Made by a program: the position numbers and the translations under genes. Below, piece by piece: positions 25,491-33,832 of a stretch of 64,000 bases of DNA; within the stretch, counting starts at the first letter, position 1, and each line of letters starts with the position of its first letter. The stretch comes from Dehalococcoidia bacterium (GTDB lineage Bacteria > Chloroflexota > Dehalococcoidia > GIF9 > AB-539-J10), in assembly GCA_030602785.1 (NCBI GenBank), contig JAUVZB010000003.1:1-64000 (forward strand), read 5' to 3'. Under the pieces are notes generated by a model that was not told the origin of the DNA, made no database searches, and worked only from the letters and a program-made list of their open reading frames with translations.

Positions 25491-26022
25491 CGTCGACCTC
25501 CGGAGGTGCCAACTCACTACCATGCCTGGCTGCTGCTTGCTCGGCGAGACGCAGGGATGCGAGAGCCAGCATAGTCGCACGAGCGACGTTGATGCGATTC
25601 TGACTACCGAGGGACTTGCTCACGATGTTACTGATCCCCGCCAGCTGCAGCACAGTGCGTACCGTATTGCTGGCAATCATGCCGCGGCCGGGGGGCGCCG
25701 GCTTCAACAACACCAATGAGGCACCGTACTTCGCAAGAGCCTCATGAGGAATCGTCTCGTTCACCACAGGAACGGCGACCATTTGCCTGCGACCCATGGC
25801 AGCAGCCTTCCGAATGGCCTCCGGCACACCGGTTGCCTTCGCCAGCCCTACGCCAACGTGTCCGTTGCCGTCCCCGACAATCATCAGGGCCCGGAAACGG
25901 AGCCTCCGACCACCCTTGACCACCTTGGTCACACGGTCAACCGACATCAGTTTCTCCTCCAACTCCAACTCGGAGGACTCCACTCTTTCCGTCCTGAAAC
26001 GCGCCTTAGTAACTGCCTTCAT
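25477..26022 (-). CDS. rpsE: 30S ribosomal protein S5
   Basis: About 181 residues. S5 (uS5) motifs: LMSVDRVTKVVKGGRRLRFR, GDGNGHVGVGLAKATGVPEA and GRGMIASNTVRTVLQLAGI. The C-terminal extension after about residue 155 is rich in Ala and ends PPEVDDATE. ATG 26022 is chosen; TTG 26046 would add eight residues. It directly abuts rplO by overlap, where most bacteria have rpmD. Confidence 0.96.
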   Translation of the reverse strand: MKAVTKARFRTERVESSELELEEKLMSVDRVTKVVKGGRRLRFRALMIVGDGNGHVGVGLAKATGVPEAIRKAAAMGRRQMVAVPVVNETIPHEALAKYGASLVLLKPAPPGRGMIASNTVRTVLQLAGISNIVSKSLGSQNRINVARATMLALASLRLAEQAAARHGSELAPPEVDDATE

Positions 26023-26068
26023 AACGCGAAATACCCTTCCTGACAAGATCCGAATGCGCAGCCCCTCG

Positions 26069-26434
26069 TTAGAATTCGAGGCCGGCTTTTCTGGCTTCCT
26101 CCGCCAGGGTCATTATCCTTCCATGATATTTGTATCCGCCGCGATCGAACACAACCTGCTTGACGCCGTGCTCCAACGTCTTCCCTGCAATACTCGCCCC
26201 CACCCGTCCCGCAGCCTGCGTCTTGGAAAGATGCTCCTCTCCGCTCATGACGCCCGGGTCGAGAGTGCTCGTCGCAGCCAGAGTGTGTCCACGATCATCG
26301 TCGATTACCTGCACGTACGTGTGCCTCAGGCTCCTGAACACCGCCAGACGCGGACGATCAGCGGTGCCACGCACCTTTCGCCTGAGCCGCTTGTGGCGGA
26401 TCTGTCTCATCAATACCGGGTTCTTTCTCGCCAT
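26069..26434 (-). CDS. rplR: 50S ribosomal protein L18
   Basis: A 121-residue L18 (uL18) that binds 5S r[37 protein letters not shown] and the end [20 protein letters not shown] are diagnostic. It lies six bases after rplF. Confidence 0.98.
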   Translation of the reverse strand: MARKNPVLMRQIRHKRLRRKVRGTADRPRLAVFRSLRHTYVQVIDDDRGHTLAATSTLDPGVMSGEEHLSKTQAAGRVGASIAGKTLEHGVKQVVFDRGGYKYHGRIMTLAEEARKAGLEF

Positions 26435-26440
26435 CTCACA

Positions 26441-26992
26441 CTATCCTTTTGCGACCTTGCCTGCCTTGCCAGGCTTGAGGCGCAGCTTCTCCTCAGCATA
26501 CTTGATGCCCTTGCCCTTGTAGTGATCACAGGGTCGAATTGCACGTATGCGAGAGGCAACCTGCCCCACTAGCTCCTTGTCGCGTCCCTTCAAACGCACC
26601 CGGTTGTTCCCCTCCACCTCGGCCTCGACTCCAGCGGGAATCGGGAACTCGACCGGCTGGCTATAGCCCACCTGAAATACAAGACCGCTCTCGGCCTTCT
26701 GCACCCGGTATCCGACGCCGTTCAGCTCCAGGACGCGCTCAAATCCGCTGCTCACTCCTCGCACCATGTTCGCCAACAGAGTACGAGTCAGGCCGTGCAT
26801 AGACCTGTGAAGCCGATTGTCGCTCGGTCGCTCGACCCGCAGTATCCCGTCCTCCATTTTGATAAGCATGTTCCGGTCGAGCGTGCGGGACAGTTCTCCC
26901 AGCGCCCCCTTCACAACAACGAAATTGTCGTCCGAAACCTGGACCTGGACTCCTCCAGGCACATCTATTGGTAGCCGTCCAATTCGAGACAT
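26441..26992 (-). CDS. rplF: 50S ribosomal protein L6
   Basis: A 183-residue L6 (uL6) beginning MSRIGRLPIDVPGGVQVQV. The two L6 repeats are present, with VGYRVQKAESGLVFQVGYS and the end RAIRPCDHYKGKGIKYAEE. It follows rpsH by 23 bases. Confidence 0.98.
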   Translation of the reverse strand: MSRIGRLPIDVPGGVQVQVSDDNFVVVKGALGELSRTLDRNMLIKMEDGILRVERPSDNRLHRSMHGLTRTLLANMVRGVSSGFERVLELNGVGYRVQKAESGLVFQVGYSQPVEFPIPAGVEAEVEGNNRVRLKGRDKELVGQVASRIRAIRPCDHYKGKGIKYAEEKLRLKPGKAGKVAKG

Positions 26993-27015
26993 CAGTCAGT
27001 CACCCCGTAGTTGAC

Positions 27016-27408
27016 CTACCAGACGTAGCACAGAACCTCGCCGCCAACTTTGCTGCGCCACGCTCCCTTTCCGGTCATCATTCCTTGTGATGTCGACATA
27101 ATCGCAACTCCGAGGCCGCCGTAGACCCTTGGTATCTCGCCCTTCCCCGCATACACCCGAAGGCCGGGGCGGCTCACCCTCTCCAGTCCAACGACTGACG
27201 GCTGCTTGTCGACGTATTTCAATTGCACGCGTATCATCTGCGCTGGCTTGCTCCTCACCACCTCGAACCCCTCGATGAAGTTCTCTTCCTTGAGAATCTT
27301 CGCGATGGCAACCTTCACCCGCGAGTGAGGAATGAGCACACTCTCGTGGCCAACCATGACCGCGTTGCGAATCCTCGTAAGCATATCGGCAATAGGATCG
27401 CTAACCAT
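27016..27408 (-). CDS. rpsH: 30S ribosomal protein S8
   Basis: A 130-residue S8 (uS8). Opening [20 protein letters not shown] and the C-terminal [20 protein letters not shown] and [12 protein letters not shown] match. S8 is the autoregulator of the spc operon in E. coli; no mimic site was searched here. Confidence 0.98.
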   Translation of the reverse strand: MVSDPIADMLTRIRNAVMVGHESVLIPHSRVKVAIAKILKEENFIEGFEVVRSKPAQMIRVQLKYVDKQPSVVGLERVSRPGLRVYAGKGEIPRVYGGLGVAIMSTSQGMMTGKGAWRSKVGGEVLCYVW

Positions 27409-27420
27409 TGTATGTTCTCC

Positions 27421-27606
27421 TCACCAACTCGACTTCCTTACTCCGGGTATCTGCCCTTCAACGGCGAGCTTCCTGAAGCAGATCCGGCACAGTCCGAACT
27501 TCCTCATGTAGGCACGAGGCCTGCCACAGAGGTGACAGCGATTCCGATGCTGCACCTCGAACTTGGCCGGTTTATTGAACTTCGCAATCTTTGATTTCTT
27601 TGCCAT
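27421..27606 (-). CDS. rpsN: 30S ribosomal protein S14, type Z
   Basis: A 61-residue zinc form of S14 (uS14). Two CxxC pairs, CHLC near residue 21 and CRIC near residue 37, bind zinc. [20 protein letters not shown] and IPGVRKSSW are typical start and end. It starts one base after the rplE stop region. Confidence 0.98.
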   Translation of the reverse strand: MAKKSKIAKFNKPAKFEVQHRNRCHLCGRPRAYMRKFGLCRICFRKLAVEGQIPGVRKSSW

Positions 27607-27607
27607 G

Positions 27608-28165
27608 CTAGTCTCCCGTGAACGGCATTCCCATGAGCTTCAGGAGAAGCCTTGCCTCATCATCCCGCCCCGCGCTGGTCACAATCGTCACCTGGAGTCC
27701 CCTCACCTTGTCTACCTTGTCGTAGTCAATCTCGGGAAACACGACTTGTTCCTTCACGCCGAGGCTGTAGTTGCCTCTGCCATCAAACGAGTCGGGCGAA
27801 ATCCCACGGAAGTCCCGGATACGCGGCAGGACGACTCCGACCAGGCGATCAAAGAAGTCGTACATCCTTTTCCCGCGCAGAGTGACCATCATGCCTATCG
27901 GCATCCCTGTCCTGAGCTTGAACGCGGCGATTGAGCGACGCGCCTTCTTGGTCACGGGTCGTTGTCCCGTGATCGCCGCCAGGTCCCTCTCGGCCCCCTC
28001 AAGCGCCTTGGGATTCAGCACCGCCTCGCCAAGGCCGATGGCCACCACAATCTTCTCAATCCGGGGAAGCTGCATGACATTCTCGTACCCGAGCCTGTTC
28101 TTCAACTCGGGCAGCACTTCCCGCAAGTATCTTTCCTTGGCTGCCAGCATTGCAGTTGCACTCAT
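27608..28165 (-). CDS. rplE: 50S ribosomal protein L5
   Basis: A 185-residue L5 (uL5), part of the 5S particle and contacting P-site t[40 protein letters not shown] and [18 protein letters not shown] are conserved. The ATG overlaps the rplX stop by one base (TGATG). Confidence 0.98.
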   Translation of the reverse strand: MSATAMLAAKERYLREVLPELKNRLGYENVMQLPRIEKIVVAIGLGEAVLNPKALEGAERDLAAITGQRPVTKKARRSIAAFKLRTGMPIGMMVTLRGKRMYDFFDRLVGVVLPRIRDFRGISPDSFDGRGNYSLGVKEQVVFPEIDYDKVDKVRGLQVTIVTSAGRDDEARLLLKLMGMPFTGD

Positions 28166-28476
28166 CAGTCAATCACTTCCTGGCAGGCTCGACAGTACCT
28201 TACCTTGCGGCCATCCTCCAGGGCTTTGACGCCAACCCTGGCTGGCTTCTTGCACTTCTCGCACATGAACATCACGTTCGACACATGAAGAGGAGCCTCA
28301 AGTTCAACTATTCCGGCCTGCCTCGCAGCCCGTCGGGCACGCGAGTGGCGCTTTATCATGTTGAGCCCCTCGACCACGACACGTTCGCCCTTCGGGATAG
28401 CACGTCGTACTTTGCCTTTCTTGCCCCGGTCCTTGCCGGCAATGACAACAATCGTATCGTTCTTCTTGATCTTCAC
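28165..28476 (-). CDS. rplX: 50S ribosomal protein L24
   Basis: A 103-residue L24 (uL24) with the KOW motif ([14 protein letters not shown]) near the N-terminus. The C-terminal part keeps two cysteine pairs, CEKC and CRAC, suggesting a zinc-binding form. GTG 28476 is the start, with CGGAGG about ten bases upstream; longer open frame further upstream is antisense-free read-through of rplN and is not used. Confidence 0.96.
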   Translation of the reverse strand: MKIKKNDTIVVIAGKDRGKKGKVRRAIPKGERVVVEGLNMIKRHSRARRAARQAGIVELEAPLHVSNVMFMCEKCKKPARVGVKALEDGRKVRYCRACQEVID

Positions 28477-28477
28477 T

Positions 28478-28846
28478 TCAGATAACCTCCGGGGCGAGCG
28501 AAATGATCTTCGTGAAGCTCTTGTCCCGCAATTCCCTCGCGACAGGGCCGAAGATGCGACTGCCCTTGGGGTTGTTCTTCTCATCCAGCACCACGACCGC
28601 GTTCTCGTCGAACCGTACGTAGGACCCGTTGGAGCGTCGGAACGTCTTCGTTTCACGCACGATGACAGCCCGTATGACGTCGCCTTTCTTCACCGCGGCG
28701 CGGGGTACGGCCTGCTTGACAGTAACCACAATGATATCGCCCACATGTGCATAGCGCCTCCGGGTTCCACCCGGGATATTGATGCACAGCACCTCTTTCG
28801 CGCCGGTGTTATCCGCCACCCTCAACCTCGTCTCCTTCTGAATCAT
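28478..28846 (-). CDS. rplN: 50S ribosomal protein L14
   Basis: A 122-residue L14 (uL14). [40 protein letters not shown] and [14 protein letters not shown] are diagnostic. It overlaps the rpsQ stop by four bases. Confidence 0.98.
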   Translation of the reverse strand: MIQKETRLRVADNTGAKEVLCINIPGGTRRRYAHVGDIIVVTVKQAVPRAAVKKGDVIRAVIVRETKTFRRSNGSYVRFDENAVVVLDEKNNPKGSRIFGPVARELRDKSFTKIISLAPEVI

Positions 28847-29127
28847 TCCTCGCCACCACCTTCCGCTGTAGCACCCCGACCGGAAACGCTACCCACAACC
28901 CGCCATCTCTTGCGCAGGGACAGCGGCCGAGACCCGGTGATCTCTACTCTGTCGCCAACGTGATACACGTTCCCCTCGTCGTGGGCCATGTACTTCTTGA
29001 CGCGCCTCCTCGCCTTCTTGTACAGGGGGTGGCGCTGGACCGTCTCCACGGCCACGACAACGGTCTTGTCCATCTTGTCGCTCACCACACGTCCCTGAAT
29101 AGTGTCTTTCTTCCGCATGGAATTCAC
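28843..29127 (-). CDS. rpsQ: 30S ribosomal protein S17
   Basis: A 94-residue S17 (uS17), OB fold. [38 protein letters not shown] and [20 protein letters not shown] match. The C-terminal tail is Gly/Glu-rich. It overlaps rpmC by four bases. Confidence 0.98.
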   Translation of the reverse strand: MNSMRKKDTIQGRVVSDKMDKTVVVAVETVQRHPLYKKARRRVKKYMAHDEGNVYHVGDRVEITGSRPLSLRKRWRVVGSVSGRGATAEGGGEE

Positions 29128-29321
29128 CTAATGCCTAGATTTCTTTCTCGTAGAATCGTCTTCATCCGGGCCACCCTCTTCTTGACCCTCACAAGCTCAC
29201 GATGGTTCACCAATTGCCTGCTCGCTGCCCGTATGCCAAGCTTGAGCAACTCAAGGTCAGCCTCTTCTATCTTCTTCTGTATCTCTCCATCGGAGAGAAC
29301 CCTGATTTCCTCAGATTTCAA
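29124..29321 (-). CDS. rpmC: 50S ribosomal protein L29
   Basis: A 65-residue two-helix L29 (uL29) located near the exit tunnel. [20 protein letters not shown] and [17 protein letters not shown] are typical. It overlaps the end of rplP by 11 bases. Confidence 0.96.
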   Translation of the reverse strand: MKSEEIRVLSDGEIQKKIEEADLELLKLGIRAASRQLVNHRELVRVKKRVARMKTILRERNLGIR

Positions 29322-29736
29322 CGTCGCTCACCTCTCGTGCCACCAGACTGGTCCCGATTGGAAGCTTGTACGACGCGAGGCGAATCGCCTTCTTCGCGGC
29401 TTCTTCTCCGATACCAGCCAACTCGAACATCATACGTCCGCGCTTGACGACAGCCACCCACTCTTCGGGTGCGCCCTTCCCACCACCCATCCTGGTCTCT
29501 GCGGGTTTCTTGGTGACAACCTTGTCAGGAAACACGCGTATCCACAGTTTCCCGCCGTGTCTCAGGAACCGCACGAACACGCGCCGCGCCGCCTCAATCT
29601 GCCTGGCCGTAATCCAGGCATTCGCATCGGCACGCAGTCCGTATTCTCCGAAAGCAACCGTGTTACCGCTATGGGCAGAACCGGCCCTGCGGCCACGATG
29701 AACCTTACGATACTTCACTCGTTTCGGTTGTAGCAC
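29311..29736 (-). CDS. rplP: 50S ribosomal protein L16
   Basis: A 141-residue L16 (uL16). [32 protein letters not shown] and [19 protein letters not shown] are diagnostic. The start is GTG 29736, 32 bases inside rpsC, or GTG 29718; the family usually begins near [10 protein letters not shown], which favours the first. Confidence 0.97.
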   Translation of the reverse strand: MLQPKRVKYRKVHRGRRAGSAHSGNTVAFGEYGLRADANAWITARQIEAARRVFVRFLRHGGKLWIRVFPDKVVTKKPAETRMGGGKGAPEEWVAVVKRGRMMFELAGIGEEAAKKAIRLASYKLPIGTSLVAREVSDVEI

Positions 29737-30376
29737 TACGCCTCCTCACCTCGGGCAGAATCTCACCTCGAAAAATCCATACCTTGACACCGATGCGCCC
29801 CATCATCGTGCGCGCCTCAGCAAAGCCGTAGTCGATATCGGCTCTCAGGGTATGCAGTGGCATCCTGCCTTCGTGAACCGTATGTGAGCGGGCAATCTCG
29901 GCACCACCGAGACGGCCGCCAACAGTTATCTTGACACCCTGTGCCCCAGCCTGCACGCTCCTGAACGACGCTTGCTTCATCACCCGCCTATAGGGCACTC
30001 GGGACTCCAGCCGCTCTGCGACATTGAAGGCCACCAGGGCCGCAACCAGCTCTGGCTGGTCGACCTCTCGAATGGTAAGCCTCACGCGCTCCTTGGCGAT
30101 TCGCTCCAGTTCCACACGAAGCGCTTCAACGTTCTGGCCTCCACGGCCAATCAGGATGCCCGGGCGGGCCGAGTACACAGTCACAAGGACCTCACTCCCC
30201 GGTCGCTCAATCTCAACGCGGGCGATTCCGCTCTCCCGCGCTCGGCGCGCGAGCACCTTCCGCAGCTGTAGGTCTTGTTGCAGCAGCGCCGCGTAACCCT
30301 TGTCGGCGTACCACTTGGCCAACCAGCCCTTCGTAATGCCCAGCCTGAAACCCACGGGATGTACTTTCTGACCCAA
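29705..30376 (-). CDS. rpsC: 30S ribosomal protein S3
   Basis: A 223-residue S3 (uS3) with a KH domain ([20 protein letters not shown], residues about 60-80) and the C-terminal domain ([19 protein letters not shown]). [18 protein letters not shown] is the standard opening. Its 3' end overlaps rplP by about 32 bases, an unusually long overlap in this operon. Confidence 0.98.
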   Translation of the reverse strand: MGQKVHPVGFRLGITKGWLAKWYADKGYAALLQQDLQLRKVLARRARESGIARVEIERPGSEVLVTVYSARPGILIGRGGQNVEALRVELERIAKERVRLTIREVDQPELVAALVAFNVAERLESRVPYRRVMKQASFRSVQAGAQGVKITVGGRLGGAEIARSHTVHEGRMPLHTLRADIDYGFAEARTMMGRIGVKVWIFRGEILPEVRRRSATTETSEVS

Positions 30377-30378
30377 GT

Positions 30379-30711
30379 CTAGGCCTCCTCCACGAACACG
30401 GTGACATGGCTCGAGCGCTTCAATATGGGGTTAATCCTGCCCCGCGCCTTCGGGCGAAACCGTTTCAACGTTCTTGCCTCATCTGCATAGATGCTAACTA
30501 TGCGCAAGTCAGGAGAGGGCAACTGGAAGTTGTTCTCCGCATTCGCAGCCGCAGACTTCACGACCTTCGCCACAATGCGAGCGGCCGGACTGGGCATGAA
30601 CTTGAGAATCGTGAGGGCCTCGTCCACCTTCTTGCCTCTCACCAAGTCCACCATTAGCCGCATCTTGCGCGCCGGTATACCTATATCCTTCGCAACGACC
30701 TTTACCTTCAT
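30379..30711 (-). CDS. rplV: 50S ribosomal protein L22
   Basis: A 110-residue L22 (uL22) lining the exit tunnel. ARKMRLMVDLVRGKKVDEAL, the beta-hairpin loop around RTLKRFRPKARGRINPI and the end SSHVTVFVEE fit the family. Confidence 0.98.
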   Translation of the reverse strand: MKVKVVAKDIGIPARKMRLMVDLVRGKKVDEALTILKFMPSPAARIVAKVVKSAAANAENNFQLPSPDLRIVSIYADEARTLKRFRPKARGRINPILKRSSHVTVFVEEA

Positions 30712-30722
30712 CTAACGCAATC

Positions 30723-31004
30723 CTACCGTTTCCCTGAAGACTTGCTCTTGGCCCCGTGCCCTCTGAACGTGTACGTAGAGACGAACTCGCCCAGCTTGTG
30801 GCCGACCATGTTCTCGGTAATGAATATCGGCACGTGCTTACGTCCATTATGGACCGCGATGTTGTGCCCGATCATGGACGGAAAGACCGTCGATGCACGA
30901 GCCCACGTCTTGATGATTGACTTCTCACCCGACTTGTTGAGCGCATCGACTTTCTTCAACAGCTTGGGATGACAATACGGCCCTTTCTTCAGCGATCTCG
31001 ACAT
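30723..31004 (-). CDS. rpsS: 30S ribosomal protein S19
   Basis: A 93-residue S19 (uS19). [40 protein letters not shown] and [20 protein letters not shown] are diagnostic. It lies between rplB and rplV as usual. Confidence 0.98.
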   Translation of the reverse strand: MSRSLKKGPYCHPKLLKKVDALNKSGEKSIIKTWARASTVFPSMIGHNIAVHNGRKHVPIFITENMVGHKLGEFVSTYTFRGHGAKSKSSGKR

Positions 31005-31005
31005 T

Positions 31006-31830
31006 CTATTTTCTCCGCCTAACTATGAAGCGATCAGAAACCTTCCTCCGCCCGCGGGTCTTCTTCCCGAGGGCAGGTTTGCCCCACGGGGTCTTCGGTG
31101 GCATTCCCCTGGGCGCTCGCCCCTCCCCACCACCGTGAGGATGGTCGCGAGGCGTCATGGCCGAACCGCGCACAGTGGGCCGAATCCCAAGCCACCGCTT
31201 CGCCCCCGCCTTGCCAAGTTTCACATTCTTGTGCTCTGTGTTTCCGAGCTGCCCCACCGTTGCCCAACACTCACAGTGGATGCGGCGCAACTCCTGGGAA
31301 GGAAGGCGAAGCACCACGTACTTGCCCTCTTTGCTCATCACCTGCGCTGAACCTCCAGCGCTGTGCACGATCTGCCCGCCCTTTCCGGGCACGAGCTCCA
31401 CATTGTGGACCTGTGTGGCGACCGGGATAGAGTCCACCGGCAATGCGTTCCCCGGTCTGATGGGAGCATCACGGCCGGCCGTCACAGTATCACCCACCTC
31501 GATGCCAAGCGGGGCGAGTATGTAGCGCTTGTCACCATCAACGTAGTTGACAAGCGCGATTCGCGGCGAGCGGTTGGGGTCGTACTCAATGCTGGCAACA
31601 CGACCCGGCACATCCATCTTGTTTCTCTTGAAATCGATAAGCCTCAGCTTTCGCCTGCTGCCACCGCCACGGTGCCTGACCGTAATCACGCCACGGTTGT
31701 TCCGACCCGCGTGTTTCTTCAGAGGAAGAAGCAGCGACTTCGTTGGAGCAGTCTTGGTGAGCTCCTCCGAGATGACTGATACCTTGCCTCTCCTGCCGGG
31801 AGATGTCGGCTTATATGTCTTAAGCGCCAT
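31006..31830 (-). CDS. rplB: 50S ribosomal protein L2
   Basis: A 274-residue L2 (uL2), needed for subunit joining and the peptidyl transferase centre. The conserved histidine is in [15 protein letters not shown] near residue 228. [20 protein letters not shown] and the basic C-terminus are normal. AGAGGAAG precedes the ATG. A 31-residue ribosomal-type gene lies 47 bases upstream, between rplW and this gene. Confidence 0.98.
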   Translation of the reverse strand: MALKTYKPTSPGRRGKVSVISEELTKTAPTKSLLLPLKKHAGRNNRGVITVRHRGGGSRRKLRLIDFKRNKMDVPGRVASIEYDPNRSPRIALVNYVDGDKRYILAPLGIEVGDTVTAGRDAPIRPGNALPVDSIPVATQVHNVELVPGKGGQIVHSAGGSAQVMSKEGKYVVLRLPSQELRRIHCECWATVGQLGNTEHKNVKLGKAGAKRWLGIRPTVRGSAMTPRDHPHGGGEGRAPRGMPPKTPWGKPALGKKTRGRRKVSDRFIVRRRK

Positions 31831-31877
31831 GAATCCTGCTTCCTCTACTACTTGTCAGCATCCTCTTCGCCCGCTGA

Positions 31878-31973
31878 CTAGCCATGCCGTCTCTGCCATC
31901 TGGTCTTCTTCAACAGCTTCTTGTGTTGATGCTTCCTGATTTTCTTCTTGCGCCACTTGAGCACTGAACCCAT
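31878..31973 (-). CDS. bS22/AURKAIP1-COX24-like small ribosomal protein
   Basis: A 31-residue, extremely basic gene, ATG 31973 to TAG. The product begins MGSVLKWRKKKIRKH and continues KKLLKKTRWQRR. This matches the COX24/AURKAIP1 pattern (MGSV-x-KKRR..., KKHRKLLKKTR-x-QRR) of the small-subunit protein bS22 of mycobacteria and mS38 of mitochondria, as I know that family. The ATG overlaps the rplW stop by one base (TAATG), which implies translational coupling. Its location in the S10 operon between rplW and rplB supports a ribosomal role. It is too short for most gene callers. Confidence 0.85.
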   Translation of the reverse strand: MGSVLKWRKKKIRKHQHKKLLKKTRWQRRHG

Positions 31974-32257
31974 TACACGCCCTCAAAATAAGCGATTTTG
32001 TCGCCGGCTCTCAGGCTGACTACAGCCTTCTTCCAGGGTGAGGTTGCCACCTGCCGTCTTCCGCGCCTCTTCATCTTGCCCGGCACGGTTATCACATTCA
32101 CATCGACAACATGCACGTTGAACGCCTTCTCCACGGCGGTCTTCACCTGCACTTTGTTCGCAGTCGTTGCCACTTCAAATACGTACTTGTCCTGCGCCTG
32201 AAGATCAGTGGCCTTCTCCGTAATCAACGGCCGCCGAATGATGTCATGCAGATTCAT
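31973..32257 (-). CDS. rplW: 50S ribosomal protein L23
   Basis: A 94-residue L23 (uL23) at the exit tunnel, docking SRP and trigger factor. MNLHDIIRRPLITEKATDLQ, KVQVKTAVEKAFNVHVVDVN and the end GDKIAYFEG match. ATG 32257 is placed about seven bases after AAGGAGA; a GTG two codons upstream (32263) is an alternative. The start lies inside the rplD 3' end and its stop overlaps the bS22-like gene. Confidence 0.97.
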   Translation of the reverse strand: MNLHDIIRRPLITEKATDLQAQDKYVFEVATTANKVQVKTAVEKAFNVHVVDVNVITVPGKMKRRGRRQVATSPWKKAVVSLRAGDKIAYFEGV

Positions 32258-32900
32258 TGCCACTCTCCTTGCTCCCCCAGAGTGACTCCATCATGCGGAG
32301 TGCGGAGACAGTCGCTATGACCTTGTGCGACGACATCACGTCGAGAGTGCTCACAAGAGAGCATTCCCTGACCGTAGTGCCAACAACATTGCGAGCAGAA
32401 AGGGCAAGCGCAGACTGTGTATCCGATGTCAAGATCAAGGTGGTGCGAGGCTGCCCGGCGCTCGACAACAGCGCCACAACGTCCTTCGTTCGGGGTCGCT
32501 CCATACCCAACTCGTCCACCGCCCAGACCCCTCCTTCTCTCATCTTCATCGAGAGCGCACATTTGAACGCCAACCGCCGCATCTTGCGAGGCATTTGCTG
32601 GCGATAGGAGCGCGGGTGCGGACCGAACGCAACTCCTCCACCCCGCAGTACAGGCGACTTGACACTACCACGGCGAGCGCGACCCGTGCCCTTCTGAGAG
32701 AAGAGCTTGCGCGTACTGCCGACAACTTCGCCCCTGGTCTTCGTTGCGGCGGTTCCCTGGCGCCTGTTGGCAAGCAAGCGAACTACCGCTTGATGAACAA
32801 CGTCCTGCCGGAAGGGGACGTCAAAGACGCCGTCCTGAAGTTCCACTTCTCCCACGACATCCCCTTGCAGGTTGTGGACAGCAATATTCACCTTATTCAC
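32244..32900 (-). CDS. rplD: 50S ribosomal protein L4
   Basis: About 218 residues. L4 (uL4) motifs: VNIAVHNLQGDVVGEVEL, the loop TKTRGEVVGSTRKLFSQKGT with GRARRGSVKSPVLRGGGVAF, and RRLAFKCALSMK. The start is GTG 32900 or GTG 32891; both overlap or abut the rplC stop. The open frame upstream lies inside rplC and is not used. Confidence 0.96.
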   Translation of the reverse strand: MNKVNIAVHNLQGDVVGEVELQDGVFDVPFRQDVVHQAVVRLLANRRQGTAATKTRGEVVGSTRKLFSQKGTGRARRGSVKSPVLRGGGVAFGPHPRSYRQQMPRKMRRLAFKCALSMKMREGGVWAVDELGMERPRTKDVVALLSSAGQPRTTLILTSDTQSALALSARNVVGTTVRECSLVSTLDVMSSHKVIATVSALRMMESLWGSKESGNESA

Positions 32901-33504
32901 CCACCTTCTGAACGATGAGCAAGCCACCATTCGCTCCCGGCACCGCGCCGCGTACAAACAGCAGGTTGCGCTCAGTATCAACACTAACGACCGTCAAGTT
33001 GCGCACGGTCACCTGCTCACTTCCCATGTGACCCGACATCCGCTTGCCTTTCAACACCCGCCCCGGAGAGGTCCCCGCACCAATCGAGCCCGGAGCACGA
33101 TGGCGATCGGATTGCCCGTGGGTCTTGGGGCCTCCACTGAAATGATGACGTTTGACGGTTCCCGCGAAACCGCGCCCCTTCGAGCGACCCGTGACCTTCA
33201 GCACATCACCGGGAGCCATGATACCTACGTCGACGTTGTCGCCGACCGCGGCCGCTCCAGCGGTAGTTCGAAACTCGTGCAGACACGGAAAGTCCCCGAG
33301 GCCGTGCAGATGGCCTTTCTCGGCCTTGGTCAGGCGCTTCGAATTGCCGAATCCAAGTTGAACGGCGTCGTAGCCATCCTTATCGCGAGTCTTGACCTGC
33401 GTGACAACACAGGGACCAGCCTCGATCGCCGTCGTGGCAACGCAGTCGCCGTTCTCCAAGAACAGCTGAGTCATTCCTATCTTCTTGCCGATGATGCCAC
33501 GCAC
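32893..33504 (-). CDS. rplC: 50S ribosomal protein L3
   Basis: A 203-residue L3 (uL3). GIIGKKIGMTQLFLENGDCV at the start, GRSKGRGFAGTVKRHHFSGG in the long loop reaching the peptidyl transferase centre, and HRAPGSIGAGTSPGRVLKGK. GTG 33504 has AGGAG eight bases upstream; the upstream open frame adds 12 residues without similarity. Confidence 0.97.
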   Translation of the reverse strand: MRGIIGKKIGMTQLFLENGDCVATTAIEAGPCVVTQVKTRDKDGYDAVQLGFGNSKRLTKAEKGHLHGLGDFPCLHEFRTTAGAAAVGDNVDVGIMAPGDVLKVTGRSKGRGFAGTVKRHHFSGGPKTHGQSDRHRAPGSIGAGTSPGRVLKGKRMSGHMGSEQVTVRNLTVVSVDTERNLLFVRGAVPGANGGLLIVQKVGE

Positions 33505-33523
33505 GAAAATGCTCCTAATTCCT

Positions 33524-33832
33524 TCACAGCTTGATGTCAATTTCCACGCCTGACGCCACGTTTATCTGCGTCAGCGCATCGATTGCCTTAGCCGTCGGTT
33601 GCTGAATATCGATGAGCCGCTTGTGAGTTCTAATCTCAAATTGCTCGCGAGAGTCCTTATCGATGTTCGGCCCGCGTATCACGCAGAACTTCTCTATTCT
33701 CGTGGGCAACGGCACCGGTCCAACAACGATACCCCCGGCGCTCTCCACAGCCTCGACTATCTGGTGGACAGCCTGGTCCACAAGCCGATGGTCGAAGCCT
33801 TTGACCTTCACTCGCACTTTCTGACTGCTCAT
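33524..33832 (-). CDS. rpsJ: 30S ribosomal protein S10
   Basis: A 102-residue S10 (uS10/NusE), also a partner of NusB in antitermination. VKVKGFDHRLVDQAVHQIVE, GPVPLPTRIEKFCVIRGP and RTHKRLIDIQQPTAKAIDAL are diagnostic. It overlaps fusA by four bases (ATGA), with no tuf gene in between. Confidence 0.98.
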   Translation of the reverse strand: MSSQKVRVKVKGFDHRLVDQAVHQIVEAVESAGGIVVGPVPLPTRIEKFCVIRGPNIDKDSREQFEIRTHKRLIDIQQPTAKAIDALTQINVASGVEIDIKL

